Below, piece after piece: positions 10,988-21,295 of a stretch of 64,000 bases of DNA. The notes under the pieces are model-generated. The model was given only the letters and a program-made list of their open reading frames with translations. It was not told where the DNA came from and did no database searches. This stretch comes from Archivesica marissinica. Taxonomy: Eukaryota > Mollusca > Bivalvia > Venerida > Vesicomyidae. Made by a program: the position numbers and the translations under genes. Numbering within the stretch: position 1 is the stretch's first letter; each line of letters starts with the position of its first letter. The DNA lies in NCBI GenBank assembly GCA_014843695.1, contig CM026397.1, forward strand, positions 50,281,799 through 50,345,798, read 5' to 3'.

Positions 10988-11728
10988 CCAGTCATACAAT
11001 TAGTGAAAATAATGCACTATTTAAATGCACGAGTATTATGTTGAGCAATCACACATCATAAGATTACAACTCAAGAGTAAAACCAATTTTATCAAGCGAT
11101 TATAGTTTGGCTGTAATTATGCACTTGTTTAGCCCCCTGCAGTGGTATGAGTAATAATCATTTATTTAATGAAGTCTGGAAACTGTTTTGTAATTTCGCT
11201 CGAACTATTAGAGTCGAATCTTGCCTTTGGGTTATAGTTTTACAATACGTTTGTAATTGAAAATTATACTAATTTTTTCATCCTCTGCCTAAGACATCGT
11301 ACACTTAATTGTGGAATATTTAGTCTAACAGAAATAATATCTAATTAACAACAAAGCTTTCTCTATCCCGTTGATGTGTACATGTCCGTGTCCAAACACT
11401 GGACCATTATCGTACACAGTCAGTGTGTTATGGTGGAGAAGACTACCCACATTTCCCAGGTAGAAACCAGTACTCAATTTTCCAACCTTCTTAAACAATT
11501 GAAAACTGTCTCACATATCATCATTTATCCCTGATAAGGCGCGAATTCACGACCTTGGTCATAGCGGTGAAAGCCGAGTTCAAACAACAGTGTGCTAGGA
11601 CACTCTGTGTGTCACGGAGGATCTGTGCGGTACCAAACACATTGCATGTGCATGTGTCGATCAGTTACCTTGTATTGGGCAATGTAACAAACAAGTTCAT
11701 ATGTTGGTCTCCAGCTGAACATTATATA
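10988..11728. other. Unannotated AT-rich stretch
   Basis: No array, SINE or coding signature is visible. A short open frame at 11555-11746 has no recognisable content. Confidence 0.4.
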
Positions 11729-11967
11729 CAGTCAACCCTGTGTTAGTGAACACCTCTAGTAAGCAGTCAACCTGCATTAAGCAGCCAGTTTTCCGATTCC
11801 CAATATGTTACATTGTTATACAGTTGACCTCTATTAAGCAGCCAGTTTTCCGATTCCCAATATGTTACATTGTTTTACAGTTGACCTCTATTAACCGCAG
11901 CCATATGTGCTAAGTAATCACTTTCTGTGACTCTCTTGGCTGGCTGCTTAAAGCAGGTTTAACTCTA
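11729..11967. mobile_element. Short TIR element with AAGCAGCCA-type ends
   Basis: The left end, CAGTCAACCCTGTGTTAGTG, is matched inverted by GGCTGCTTAAAGCAGGTTTA at the right. The interior holds a tandem duplication of about 56 bp (ATTAAGCAGCCAGTTTTCCG at ~11776 and ~11832). A relative with the same ends lies at 61423-61588. Confidence 0.65.
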
Positions 11968-12168
11968 CCCTTTAGCTGTACTTGATATTTTTATAATATT
12001 TGGATCAACTGATAACCATACATTATACATATTTTAATGTCGTCATTAACTATAATGCAGCTGTTATAGATATTGCTCTATATACTATAAAACAGGTGCC
12101 CTATTAGCAATCGTGATATGTGTATAAATATATTTATCAAAATTCATCAAATGTAAACTTTAACCGCT

Positions 12169-12318
12169 ATGATTGTGCCCTTTGGCAAAGCATTTAAATT
12201 CCACATTGCTACCACTCTTCTCTCTCCTTCATGGCGATGGATTATATCATGAACGAGGTCTCGAGAGACATTCATCTAACGTTAAAAATTAGATTCGCAA
12301 TCCAGCTAAAACTAAATG
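12169..12318 (+). mobile_element. SINE group B, head-truncated and diverged
   Basis: GATTGTGCCCTTTGGCAAAG, ATTTAAATTCCACATTGC, GGCGATGGATTATATCAT and GAGGTCTCGAGAG match the body of the group B SINE. The tail region (CGCAATCCAGCTAAAACTAAA) is altered. Confidence 0.7.
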
Positions 12319-12378
12319 AAACAATTGCAATTCAACAGTACCATGTTCATACAACAAATTGACAGAGGGTATACAGTC

Positions 12379-12479
12379 ACCTAGCCTGGGTTCCAGTCTG
12401 TCTATTTTTCACTTTTTAACTTCTAGCAAAATGACACCGTTGATATGATCAGAAACTCAATACACCCCCAATTAATAGT
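12379..12479 (+). repeat. ~100-bp dispersed repeat, copy 1
   Basis: AGCCTGGGTTCCAGTCTGTC, TTTTCACTTTTTAACTTC, GCAAAATGACA and GATCAGAAACTCAATAC recur at 17008-17092 in the same orientation. The two copies flank the LINE/20-bp array block. I see no long-terminal-repeat hallmarks (no TG...CA ends, no primer-binding site), so this is a repeat of unknown class. Confidence 0.6.
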
Positions 12480-12484
12480 CTGGG

Positions 12485-12611
12485 ACCCTGGAATGGGTCT
12501 ATGTCTGTATCATTGCTCTATCCTCCAAAAATCTAAAATGACTAATCTCTTCAGGAGGCGTCGCTCATATGGGCAACCGGTAGCGACGATAAATAAACGT
12601 AAAACACACAC
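12485..12611 (+). mobile_element. SINE group C, 3' part only
   Basis: It runs from CCCTGGAATGGGTCTATGTC through GGAGGCGTCGCTCATATGGG to AGCGACGATAAATAAACG and an AC-rich end. The tRNA-like head and middle domain are missing. Confidence 0.8.
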
Positions 12612-13072
12612 TCTTCATTTATCACAACAACAGCAATGAAGTAAATGTCAAGCTTTCAGCATTTCCACGCTGACTATAACTCGAATTTAATCAAGTATAA
12701 CAACATATGTTTTGAATTGCTTAGCGATGGGAATACCATGCATAGCTGCTATTAATCGTTCGTTTAAGTTCCCTGTGAATGAATTGTTTCATCACAATCA
12801 GGTGTAGTGTGGTCTAGAAACAAATCTAGGTCAGGTATCATGTTCAATGATAATCAACTTAAGGGTAAGCACATTTAGCTACCCGGCGTCTTCCTCTGCC
12901 AATAACAGCTGCGGTGTCGCCAAATGGCATATTCTAACATATTCTAAGAAAAACAAACAAGGTACTGGTCTTCTGGTACTGAATTTTATAATTGAACTTC
13001 TTTTAATCAAAACTCTTTTATTTAAAACTCTTTTTGTTTTAATTATTTGTGTTCATTTTAGTATTCTATTAA

Positions 13073-13287
13073 TATTGGTAGCGTGTTCGCTTCAGGTGCG
13101 AAAGGTCCGGAGTTCGAGTCCCGCTGGAGCCGTTACGATTGTGCCCGTAGGCAAGTCATTTAAATTCCACATTACCTCTTCTCTCTCCCTCGTGGTGATG
13201 GATTCCATCAGGAATGAGGTCTCGACAGTGATTAATATAAGTTGTAAGAACTTGTTTCACAATCGAGCTAAAATAAATTTGTATTAA
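13073..13287 (+). mobile_element. SINE group B, near-complete copy
   Basis: The head retains TAGCGTGTTCGCTTCAGGTG, whose anticodon loop TTCAGGT gives CAG (Leu), then box B GAGTTCGAGTCCC. The body runs through CGTTACGATTGTGCCC, GGCAAGTCATTTAAATTCC and CTCGTGGTGATGGATTCC, and the tail is CGAGCTAAAATAAATTTGTA. A LINE remnant begins within a few bases of its 3' end. Confidence 0.8.
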
Positions 13288-13289
13288 AA

Positions 13290-13699
13290 TCAGCGTCTAA
13301 AGTATTACGCTTAATGCGAGCATTAAAATTCAAATTAAAAAGGTCTACCGTATGCCAGGTCTATCTATCATACATGCGTCCCATATTAGAATATTCCTCC
13401 ACAGTATGGCGCGGGTGTGCCGCGTACGAAAAACAATCACTTGAACAATTACAACACGAAGCCGCTCGAATCGTCATAGGTTTAACTATGCCTGTTTCTA
13501 TAAAACGTTTAATACAATTTTTTTGGATGGTTTCACTTTCGGGTAGATTTGTGGTATACAAAGCGCGTGATGGCCTTTTTACCCGAATACTACAGGGATT
13601 CTTAGCAAATATATTTCCACCATTTATTTCCGAAATAACCCGTTATTCTCTGATACACAATATCAATCATACAGTAGTAGCCAGACGCGCTCAGTGGTA
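13290..13699 (+). mobile_element. LINE reverse-transcriptase remnant, upstream half
   Basis: One frame reads out the C-terminal side of a non-LTR reverse transcriptase. It includes LKFKLKRSTVCQVYLSYMRP, then ILEYSSTVWRGC, then LEQLQHEAARIVIGL. The pattern of Y-RP-LEY-VW and LE-Q-EAAR is typical of the region after the catalytic palm in Jockey/CR1/L2-like LINEs. The catalytic domain, endonuclease and ORF1 are absent, because the copy is cut on the left next to a group B SINE. The middle (residues IKRLIQFFWM onward) is diverged. The frame reaches NINHTVVARRAQW at 13700 and then enters a tandem array. The continuation is at 16535. Confidence 0.8.
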
Positions 13700-16534
13700 G
13701 CCAGATGCACTCAGTGGTATCCAGACGCATTCAGTGGTAGCCAGATGCACTCAGTGGTAGCCAGACGCATTCAGTGGTAGCCAGATGCATTCAGTGGTAG
13801 CCAGATGCACTCAGTGGTAGCCAGACACACTCAGTGATAGCCAGACGCATTCAGTGGTAGCCAGATGCACTATGTGGTAGCCAGATACACTCAGTGGTAG
13901 CCAGACGCACTCAGTGGTAGCCAGATGCATTCAGTGGTAGCCAGATGCACTCAGTGGTAGCCAGACGCACTCAGTGGTAGCCAGACGCACCCAGTGATAG
14001 CCAGACGCACCCAGTGATAGCCAGACGCACCCAGTGGTAGCCAGATGCATTCAGTGGTAGCCAGACGCACCCAGTGATAGCCAGACGCACTCAGTGGTAG
14101 CCAGACGCACCCAGTGTTAGCCAGACGCACTCAGTGGTAGCCAGATGCAGTCAGTGGTAGCCAGATGCACTCAGTGGTAGCCAGACGCACTCAGTGGTAG
14201 CCAGATGCACTAAGTGGTAGCCAGATGCATTCAGTGATAGCCAGATGCACTCAGTGGTAGCCAGACACACTCAGTGGTAGCCAGACGCACTCAGTGGTAG
14301 CCAGACGCATTCAGTGGTAGCCAGATGCACTCAGTGGTAGCCAGACGCACTCAGTGATAGCCAGATGCATTCAGTGATAGCCAGATGCACTCAGTGGTAG
14401 CCAGACACACTCAGTGATAGCCAGATGCACTCAGTGGTAGCCAGACACACTCAGTGATAGCCAGACGCATTCAGTGGTAGCCAGACGCATTCAGTGGTAG
14501 CCAGATGCACTCAGTGGTAGCCAGACGCACTCAGTGATAGCCATATGCATTCAGTGATAGCCAGATGCACTCAGTGGTAGCCAGACGCATTCAGTGGTAG
14601 CCAGATGCACTCAGTGGTAGTCAGACGCACTCAGTGATAGCCAGATGCACTCGTTGGTAGCCAGACGCATTCAGTGGTAGCCAGATACACTCAGTGATAG
14701 CCAGATGCATTCAGTGATAGCCAGATGCACTCAGTGGTAGCCAGATGCATTCAGTGATAGCCAGATGCACTCAGTGGTAGCCAGATGCATTCAGTGATAG
14801 CCATATGCATTCAGTGATAGCCAGATGCACTCAGTGGTAGCCAGATGCATTCAGTGATAGCCAGATGCATTCAGTGGTAGCCAGACGCACTCAGTGGTAG
14901 CCAGACGCACTCAGTGGTAGCCAGACGCATTCAGTGGTAGCCAGACGCACTAAGTGGTAGCCAGATGCATTCAGTGGTAGCCAGACGCACTCAGTGGTAG
15001 GTAGCCAGACGCACTAAGTGGTAGCCAGGTGCATTCAGTGGTAGCCAGACGCACTCAGTGGTAGCCAGACGCACTCAGTGGTAGCCAGATGCACTCAGTG
15101 GTAGCCAGATGCATTCAGTGGTAGCCAGACGCATTCAGTGGTAGGTAACCACACTCAGTGGTAGCCAGACACACTCAGTGGTAGCCAGACGCACCCAGTG
15201 ATAGCCAGACGCACTCAGTGGTAGCCAGAAACAACACTCAGTGGTAGCCAGACGCACCCAGTGATAGCCAGATGCACTCAGTGGTAGCCAGACGCATTCA
15301 GTGGTAGCCAGATGCACTCAGTGGTAGCCAGACGCACTCAGTGATAGCCAGATGCACTCAGTGGTAGCCAGACACACTCAGTGATAGCCAGACGCATTCA
15401 GTGGTAGCCAGACGCATTCAGTGGTAGCCAGATACACTCAGTGGTAGCCAGACGCATTCAGTGGTAGCCAGATGCACTCAGTGGTAGCCAGATACACTCA
15501 GTGATAGCCAGATGCATTCAGTGATAGCCAGATGCACTCAGTGGTAGCCAGATGCATTCAGTGATAGCCAGATGCACTCAGTGGTAGCCAGATGCATTCA
15601 GTGATAGCCATATGCATTCAGTGATAGCCAGATGCACTCAGTGGTAGCCAGATGCATTCAGTGAGAGCCATATGCATTCAGTGGTAGCCAGACGCACTCA
15701 GTGGTAGCCATACGCATTCAGTGGTAGCCAGACGCACTAAGTGGTAGCCAAATGCATTCAGTGGTAGCAACACGCACTCAGTGGTAGGTAGCCAGACGCA
15801 CTGAGTGGTAGCCAGGTGCATTCTGTGGTAGCCAGACGCACTCAGTGGTAGCCAGATGCACTCAGTGGTAGCCAGATGCACTCAGTGGTACCAGATGCAT
15901 TCAGTGGTAGCCAGACGCATTCAGTGGTAGGTAGCCACACTCAGTGGTAGCCAGACGCACCCAGTGATAGCCAGACGCACTCAGTGGTAGCCAGATGCAT
16001 TCAGTTGTAGCCAGAAGCATTCAGTGGTAGGTAGCCACACTCAGTGGTAGCTATACGCACCCAGTGATAGCCAGACGCACTCAGTGGTAGCCAGATACAC
16101 TCAGTGGTAGCCAGACGCACTCAGTGGTAGCCAGATGCATTCAGTGGTAGCCAGACACATGCAGTGGTAGGTAGCCACACTCAGTGGTAGCCAGACACAC
16201 TCAGTGGTAGCCAGACGCACCGCACCCAGTGATAGCCAGACGCACTCAGTGGTAGCCAGATGCACTCAGTGGTAGCCAGACACACTCAGTGGTAGCCAGA
16301 TGCACTCAGTGATAGCCAGACGCATTCAGTGGTAGCCAGATACACTCAGTGATAGCCAGACGCACTCAGTGGTAGCCAGACGCACCCAGTGATAGCCAGA
16401 CGCACTCAGTGATAGCCAGACGCACTCAGTGGTAGCCAGATGCACTCAGTGGTAGCCATATGCACTCAGTGGTAGCCAGATGCACTCAGTGGTAGCCATA
16501 TGCACTCAGTGGTAGCCAGATGCACTCAGTGGTA
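13672..16534. repeat. 2.86-kb minisatellite, 20-bp unit, ~143 copies
   Basis: The unit is CAGTGGTAGCCAGAYGCACT, repeated with almost no length change. Occasional GTAG duplications (for example at 14998, 15142, 15785, 16029) shift phase by 4 bp. Variation concentrates at ACG/ATG, CAC/CAT and GTGG/GTGA. Each unit contains CACT-C-AGTG, a near palindrome. Both borders are LINE coding sequence, and the first unit is identical in layout to the LINE codons there. Open frames on the minus strand are by-products. Confidence 0.95.
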
Positions 16535-16985
16535 CAATATATCATTCTTACCATCGTCTATAGATTTATGGAATAACATCTAAATATTTTTAAATTTAAG
16601 TTCGAACTTAAATACAAAGCACCAGAGATACGAAAGCATATTCTCCATGGTCAACGATAGTTATCCATATTACATGCACGTACAAGAAACAAACGCAGTA
16701 ATCTAAATGATGACTTGTTTTTGAATCACCTTAGAGAAAATTCAGTTTGCGAGTATGGATCCAATATTGAAAACTAGAACACTACTTATTCTGTTGTATT
16801 CAATTTGGAGATCAAAGACTTAGCTTATTCCGTGCCACAATACCATAGCAGCCACTAAACAACAACTTGCTACTCCTTGGATGCGAACATTTAGGGTACG
16901 AAGACAATAAAGTTAATTTGGAAGCTGTGTAAAGATATATTAAACTGACATAACGATTTAATTAAGATTGACCGTGTAGAATCAA
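16535..16985 (+). mobile_element. LINE reverse-transcriptase remnant, downstream half
   Basis: Immediately after the array the LINE frame resumes: YNISFLPSSIDLWNN, the usual end-of-domain SFxP...WN motif. After a stop and frame changes, C-terminal pieces such as RKHILHG, LHARTRNKRSNLNDDLFLNH and CEYGSNIEN are readable. These resemble the cysteine/histidine tail domain of the LINE at 31505-31819. It is therefore one LINE copy split by the array. Confidence 0.75.
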
Positions 16986-17007
16986 TCTATTATTTTGAAC
17001 GATCTTT

Positions 17008-17092
17008 AGCCTGGGTTCCAGTCTGTCAGGTTTTCACTTTTTAACTTCCGGCAAAATGACATGATCAGAAACTCAATACGGCCCAATTAATA
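17008..17092 (+). repeat. ~100-bp dispersed repeat, copy 2
   Basis: This is the partner of 12379-12479: AGCCTGGGTTCCAGTCTGTC, TTTTCACTTTTTAACTTCC, GCAAAATGACATGATCAGAA and CCAATTAATAGT. A short deletion distinguishes it from copy 1. Confidence 0.6.
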
Positions 17093-17414
17093 GTATCGGT
17101 GTTAAAATATATGTATTTGATTGTCCAGGCAAAATATATCGACGCCTGTTCCCAGACTAACCGTTATTATCAACTCTGTAACTACATGTAGGTGATTACT
17201 AGTTGGGAAGTTATAGCTTGAGCACGTAACCGGGGATAGTGACCAATGAAAAATGATCTCAATAAATTCATCTTCTTTAGTAAAATATTTTAGACACAGG
17301 TTACATTTACAAAAGCGTACCTCCAATTCAATTCAATTTAACCATTTAAATTATTAACTGTTTGTACAAGTAATCAATTGTATGTCGCCAGTTATATAAT
17401 TCTGTATAATTTTC

Positions 17415-17615
17415 ATTAAAAAAAAAGTTTAAACTTTATTTATTTTAAAACGATTGTGAAGCAAGTCTTAATAACTTATATCTTATATTAATCACTCTCG
17501 TTTGCGTGGATGAAAGTGCACGTGTGGTCATTCGTGTGGGAGGAAATCGGAAACCCACCTGTCCGATCTGGCGTCCACCGTACCATTTCACATGCTTCCC
17601 GGTCCGAGGATCGAT
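17415..17615 (-). mobile_element. SINE group A, minus strand
   Basis: The plus strand shows AGTTTAAACTTTATTTATTT, then AATCACTCTCGTTTGCGTGG, GGTCATTCGTGTGGGAGG, CCACCTGTCCGATCTGGCG and CTTCCCGGTCCGAGGATCGA. This is the reverse complement of the group A body. The tRNA-like head is truncated after box B. Confidence 0.85.
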
Positions 17616-18171
17616 TTTAATAACTGGGAAGTGCTTAATGTAATGATGTTAGAACTTGTTGCCCAGTCCATGTGCTTTATGTTTTATTATATTATTTATT
17701 ATATTATTATATTTTATTATGTTATTGTATTATTGTGTAACTATATGCATGTATATATACCCAATAAATCAAACATCGTACACATAGCTACAGCTTCTTG
17801 CAATATCGCGATTCTGATTGGTCGATTCAGCCCATGTGATCGCCGTTCATAACACAATGAATCGCATAATTATGCTGGTCTCATTAATATTCATAGCGGA
17901 CTACTTGTTGTATGATTTGATGAATCGAAATGGAACTTGGCTTGCAATTTTAGAAAATGTTATTTGTAATTATAACAATTGGATGTTCTTTTTGCTGCGT
18001 TTCATCGAGGTCTGAAATGTCAATGTTACATCTAATTTGCATACAAATCTACTTGCGATGATTTCGATGCAAAACATTGTATACCTCGAAGAAACGCAGA
18101 AAACGAACATTCAATTGTTAAGTACATCTTGTCTTGCTAACCGTATGTATGCTATATGATTGTATTGTGGA
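17616..18171. other. Unannotated AT-rich stretch
   Basis: A low-complexity TATTA run lies at 17685-17735. Around 17985-18110 the phrase TTGCTGCGTTTCATCGAGG is roughly mirrored by CCTCGAAGAAACGCAG-AA, suggesting a small inverted-repeat remnant. No gene is seen. Confidence 0.4.
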
Positions 18172-18414
18172 TGTCCGATTAGCGCAGTTGTTAGCGCGCT
18201 CGCTTCTCATAAATGCATCCCGGGTTCGATCCTCGGACCGGGAAGTATGTGAGATGGTACGGTGGTCGCCATATCGGACAGGTGGGTTTTCTCCGGTTTC
18301 CGCCCACACAAATGACCACATATACGCTTTCATCCGCACCAACTAGAATGACTAATATAAGTTGTTAGAACTTTCTTCGCAATCGTTGTAGCATAAATAA
18401 AGTTTAAACTTTTT
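18172..18414 (+). mobile_element. SINE group A, full length
   Basis: The head starts GTCCGATTAGCGCAGTTGTT, with A box TTAGCGCAG-like sequence and B box GGGTTCGATCC. The body includes GGTACGGTGGTCGCC, GGACAGGTGGGTTTTCTCCG, AATGACCACATATACGC and TTCATCCGC. The tail is AAATAAAGTTTAAAC. It is tRNA-derived and presumably Pol III transcribed when active. The tail resembles the LINE 3' end at 32150-32178. Confidence 0.9.
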
Positions 18415-18780
18415 TAAATGATTGTATAATTAAAGCTTGAACTTGTATTACAAACAGCAAGATACTTTACTCACAAACTGTACAGTTTTAGATGAATACT
18501 GTAGATCACCATGGTGCAAGTGAGTGGGAAAAGTTTCAGAACTTTGTTGCTGAAGATATTTGAATTGACACAATGGAAACGGTGTGTTCGGTTTTGAAGA
18601 GGTCGATGAATTATTGAGATCGATGGATTTAGCTGGGATAGTTAGACGAGATGTATGACGTAGCAGATAGTGGTTTATCAGGAGATCAGTTAGTGTCTAT
18701 TATATGTAGTTAAGATGTGTATGTGTTTTTAATGAGTTGGAGGAGAAAAGGATGATTAACAGAAGGGCAAATGAGATGTC
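18415..18780. other. Unannotated stretch
   Basis: No array, SINE or coding motif is recognised between the group A SINE and the small group C tail fragment. Confidence 0.4.
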
Positions 18781-18840
18781 GGGGAGGCGTTGCTCATATG
18801 GGTAACCGGTAGCGACGATAAATAAACGTAAAGCACACAC
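18781..18840 (+). mobile_element. SINE group C tail fragment
   Basis: GGGGAGGCGTTGCTCATATG, then GGTAACCGGTAGCGACGATA and AATAAACG. Only the last ~60 bp of the SINE remain. Confidence 0.75.
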
Positions 18841-19158
18841 CAGGAACAGTTTCATTTAGAAGAGGTAGCAGGGTAATTCAAAAAGGCAATTACAGTAGCA
18901 GCTAATCCTATTTGAATTGTCCATTATATTGCTGCACTTGGATCCATTTAATTTAGGAGCGGATAATAGGCTTAAAACGATAGCAGCGGATGAAAAGGAG
19001 ATATGCAGGGTAGAACTAGAAGCAGTAGGGACAATAAAGCTCTAAGCTCTATCAGAATACTTGTACATCGCTATTGCATGTCATTCGATGCACGTATATA
19101 TGTATGTCATGTTTGTATCTATGTTCGTATTAGTGTCCTCACTAAAGATATGGAGCTG

Positions 19159-19322
19159 ACATGCGCACTCGATGATACGGACATGCGCACTCGATGATAC
19201 GGACATGCGCACTCGATGATACGGACATGCGCACTCGATGATACGGACATGCGCACTCGATGATACGGACATGCGCACTCGATGATACGGACATGCGCAC
19301 TCGATGATACGGACATGCGCAT
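19159..19322. repeat. 22-bp tandem array, ~7.5 units
   Basis: The unit is ACATGCGCACTCGATGATAC plus GG. Copies are identical except at the edges, where the last unit ends GCGCATTTGCGG. Open frames on both strands come from this periodicity. Confidence 0.95.
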
Positions 19323-19352
19323 TTGCGGTGTTGGACAGCGTGTCTTTAATAT

Positions 19353-19510
19353 TAATAGTTTATACAAATTTCATTTAGCTCAATTGCGAAGCAATGTTAG
19401 ATCAATCGCTCTTCAGACCTCATTCCTGATGGAATCAATTGCCACGCGGGATAGAGAAGAGGCAGTGTGAACATTAAATGCCTTGCCTAAGGGCACACTC
19501 GTAATAATGG
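19353..19510 (-). mobile_element. SINE group B, head-truncated
   Basis: The plus strand shows CATTTAGCTCAATTGCGAAG, then CAGACCTCATTCCTGATGGA, GAAGAGGCAGTGTGAAC and CCTTGCCTAAGGGCACACTC. This is the reverse complement of the group B body and tail. Confidence 0.8.
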
Positions 19511-19524
19511 TTTTCATATTGAAG

Positions 19525-19810
19525 GTGTGTCTTACCGGTTAAACGACGTTCCAATGATGATCTAATTAACAGGTCCGGCACACAGTAAGTCGAAAAGAGT
19601 GAAAACATTTCAAATACAAAGTGTAAATGTTTTCTGTGTGTAATTAATATTAATATAAGTAATGGAATCGCGGGTTAATAATGTCCATATCTGTATGAAC
19701 TGCATTGTGCGTGTCTCTAGGTTTAGCGTAGATGCATTCGGCCAACTTTAAACACGCTGAATGTAGTTTATGCCGCGATGGAAATTATTAACACGCGATG
19801 CATTCCTTAA
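19525..19810 (+). repeat. Dispersed repeat with palindromic module, copy 2
   Basis: This is the partner of 8018-8395. The first part shares GGTGTGTCTTAC and the GGCACACAGTAAGTCG phrase. The palindromic part (19659-19803) begins GGAATCGCGGGTTAATAATG and ends mirrored as TTATTAACACGCGATGCATTCC. GAACTGCATTGTGCGTGT and ACACGCTGAATGTAGTTT form the inner stem. Confidence 0.65.
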
Positions 19811-20230
19811 GGCTGGTGTAGTGGCAATAGATGTGCACGTAATCGCAGAGGTTGTAATTAGATTAGATGCACTAGATGTACATGCAATTGTAGATGTCGT
19901 TGTATGAATCCGAAATGAAACGGACGGTGCTAGTTTACAAGAAGACGATAGCTATTTAGAAACGATATGAACTTAATTTAATCCTATTTTATTGCTCGAT
20001 TAGTTGGATGTATACATGTGAATACAAAACATGACAAATTAAGGAAAAACAAACGGGTCGGACCACAGGGTCTAGCAACAGTAGTTACGACCCTTTCCGA
20101 TAGGAACTAGTATGCAAATAGGCTCCTCGATATCTACTCATACGGTCTATGCTCAGTCAGCCTGTCACATCATCATTGTGACGACTATGCATACCTATGA
20201 TCACACTATGGTTGCTTCCTGATTACATAC

Positions 20231-20328
20231 AAAGGATTCTAAATAAAAGGACCTATTCACATTTTGGAATAAATCAGACTTTATCTGCCAAGGGAGGTAA
20301 TAGAAAATTAGAGATATCTCTCATTCGT
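20231..20328 (-). mobile_element. TIR element (AATGAGAGACATC family), inverted 5' fragment
   Basis: AAAGGATTCTAAATAAAAGG, GGAATAAATCAGACTTTATC, GCCAAGGGAGGTAATAG and GATATCTCTCATT are the reverse complement of the first ~97 bp of the copy starting at 20422. The two lie head to head with a ~93-bp spacer and could form a long hairpin. Confidence 0.75.
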
Positions 20329-20421
20329 TGAGATTTGATTTAACTATAATCTGACTACATGTTGTTGATGATATGCAATCAAGAAATTTAAATGGTTTAA
20401 ACCATCACAAAAAGCTTCAGT

Positions 20422-20799
20422 AATGAGAGATATCGGTAATTTTCTATTACCTCCCTTGGCAGATAAAGTCTGATTTATTCCAAAATGCGAATAGGTCCTT
20501 TTAGTTAGAATCCTTTGTTTTTACTATTGTTCCCTAACCAGATAGTGCGGTATGATAAATGTGAATTTATCAAAATCGTGTTAATTAACTGATGACATTC
20601 TTATACAAACAAGTACCCATTGCATATGCGGTAAGAGATATGTCGATATATAGTATTTTAACACTCATAAGAAGCGATAGTGGAATAAAATTCTAGCATG
20701 TTGTGCAAAGGAAATAACGATAAAACAGAGAAACTACTTAATTGACCTATCTACCTTTACGGAGTATTCATTGGCAGTAACTGACCGATGTCTCTCATT
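20422..20799 (+). mobile_element. TIR element (AATGAGAGACATC family), copy 2
   Basis: It begins AATGAGAGATATCGG and ends CCGATGTCTCTCATT, a clear terminal inverted repeat of ~15 bp. It is 378 bp long with no open frame. Interior landmarks match the copies at 5832 and 35712: AGGTCCTTTTAGTTAGAATC, GATAAATGTGAATTTATC and GAAGCGATAGTGGAATAAAA. Confidence 0.8.
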
Positions 20800-21295
20800 G
20801 TCAGGAATGTAAGTCCATATGAAAAGCAGGGTGTTTATATCTCCACCAGGAGAAAAGATAACATTATTAATGTATAATCTTTTCTACATACTTGCGGGGT
20901 CTCTGTGACGCAATGAAGTTAATTGCTTTTGTTTTGTCTTGTAATACTTACTAATGAAAGTGTGTTTTAGGCTAAAACCCCTTTTTCAGACTGACAGTAA
21001 ATCTAGATTAAATCTGATCAAAATCATGTTTACCGTCATTAGTTAGCGCGCTTGCGTGTGAAGTCCTGTTCGAGAAGTTATCTAAAAGCGACTTTGTAAT
21101 AACGGCCAATTTTGTTCCATTTCAGCTTATTGTTCCAATGAATGCATCGAGATTGATAGTATATATACTTACGTTATTGCCACCAAAAATGTGTCATTTA
21201 ATTGCCCATCCAAAACATACCACGGTCAAACATGCAGTCAGTGCTTGTGCTCGTTCTGAAGAGCATACTATTTCAATATACAACTCTAGATTGGG
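20800..21295. other. Unannotated stretch before the 50-bp array
   Basis: No known repeat or gene. A tRNA-like B-box phrase around 21040-21080 (TTAGCGCGCTTGCGTGTGAA, then CTGTTCGAGAAG) suggests a badly decayed SINE head, but it is too short to assign. Confidence 0.35.

Noticed and set aside
13672..16534. CRISPR-like appearance of regularly spaced short repeats
   Set aside because: Units are contiguous with no unique spacers, and the context is an animal genome with LINE, SINE and spliced gene sequence. The same applies to the 22-, 30-, 36-, 41-, 49- and 50-bp arrays.
12379..17092. LTR retrotransposon bounded by the ~100-bp direct repeats
   Set aside because: The internal coding sequence is non-LTR reverse transcriptase, repeat ends are not TG...CA, and no gag, protease or integrase is visible.
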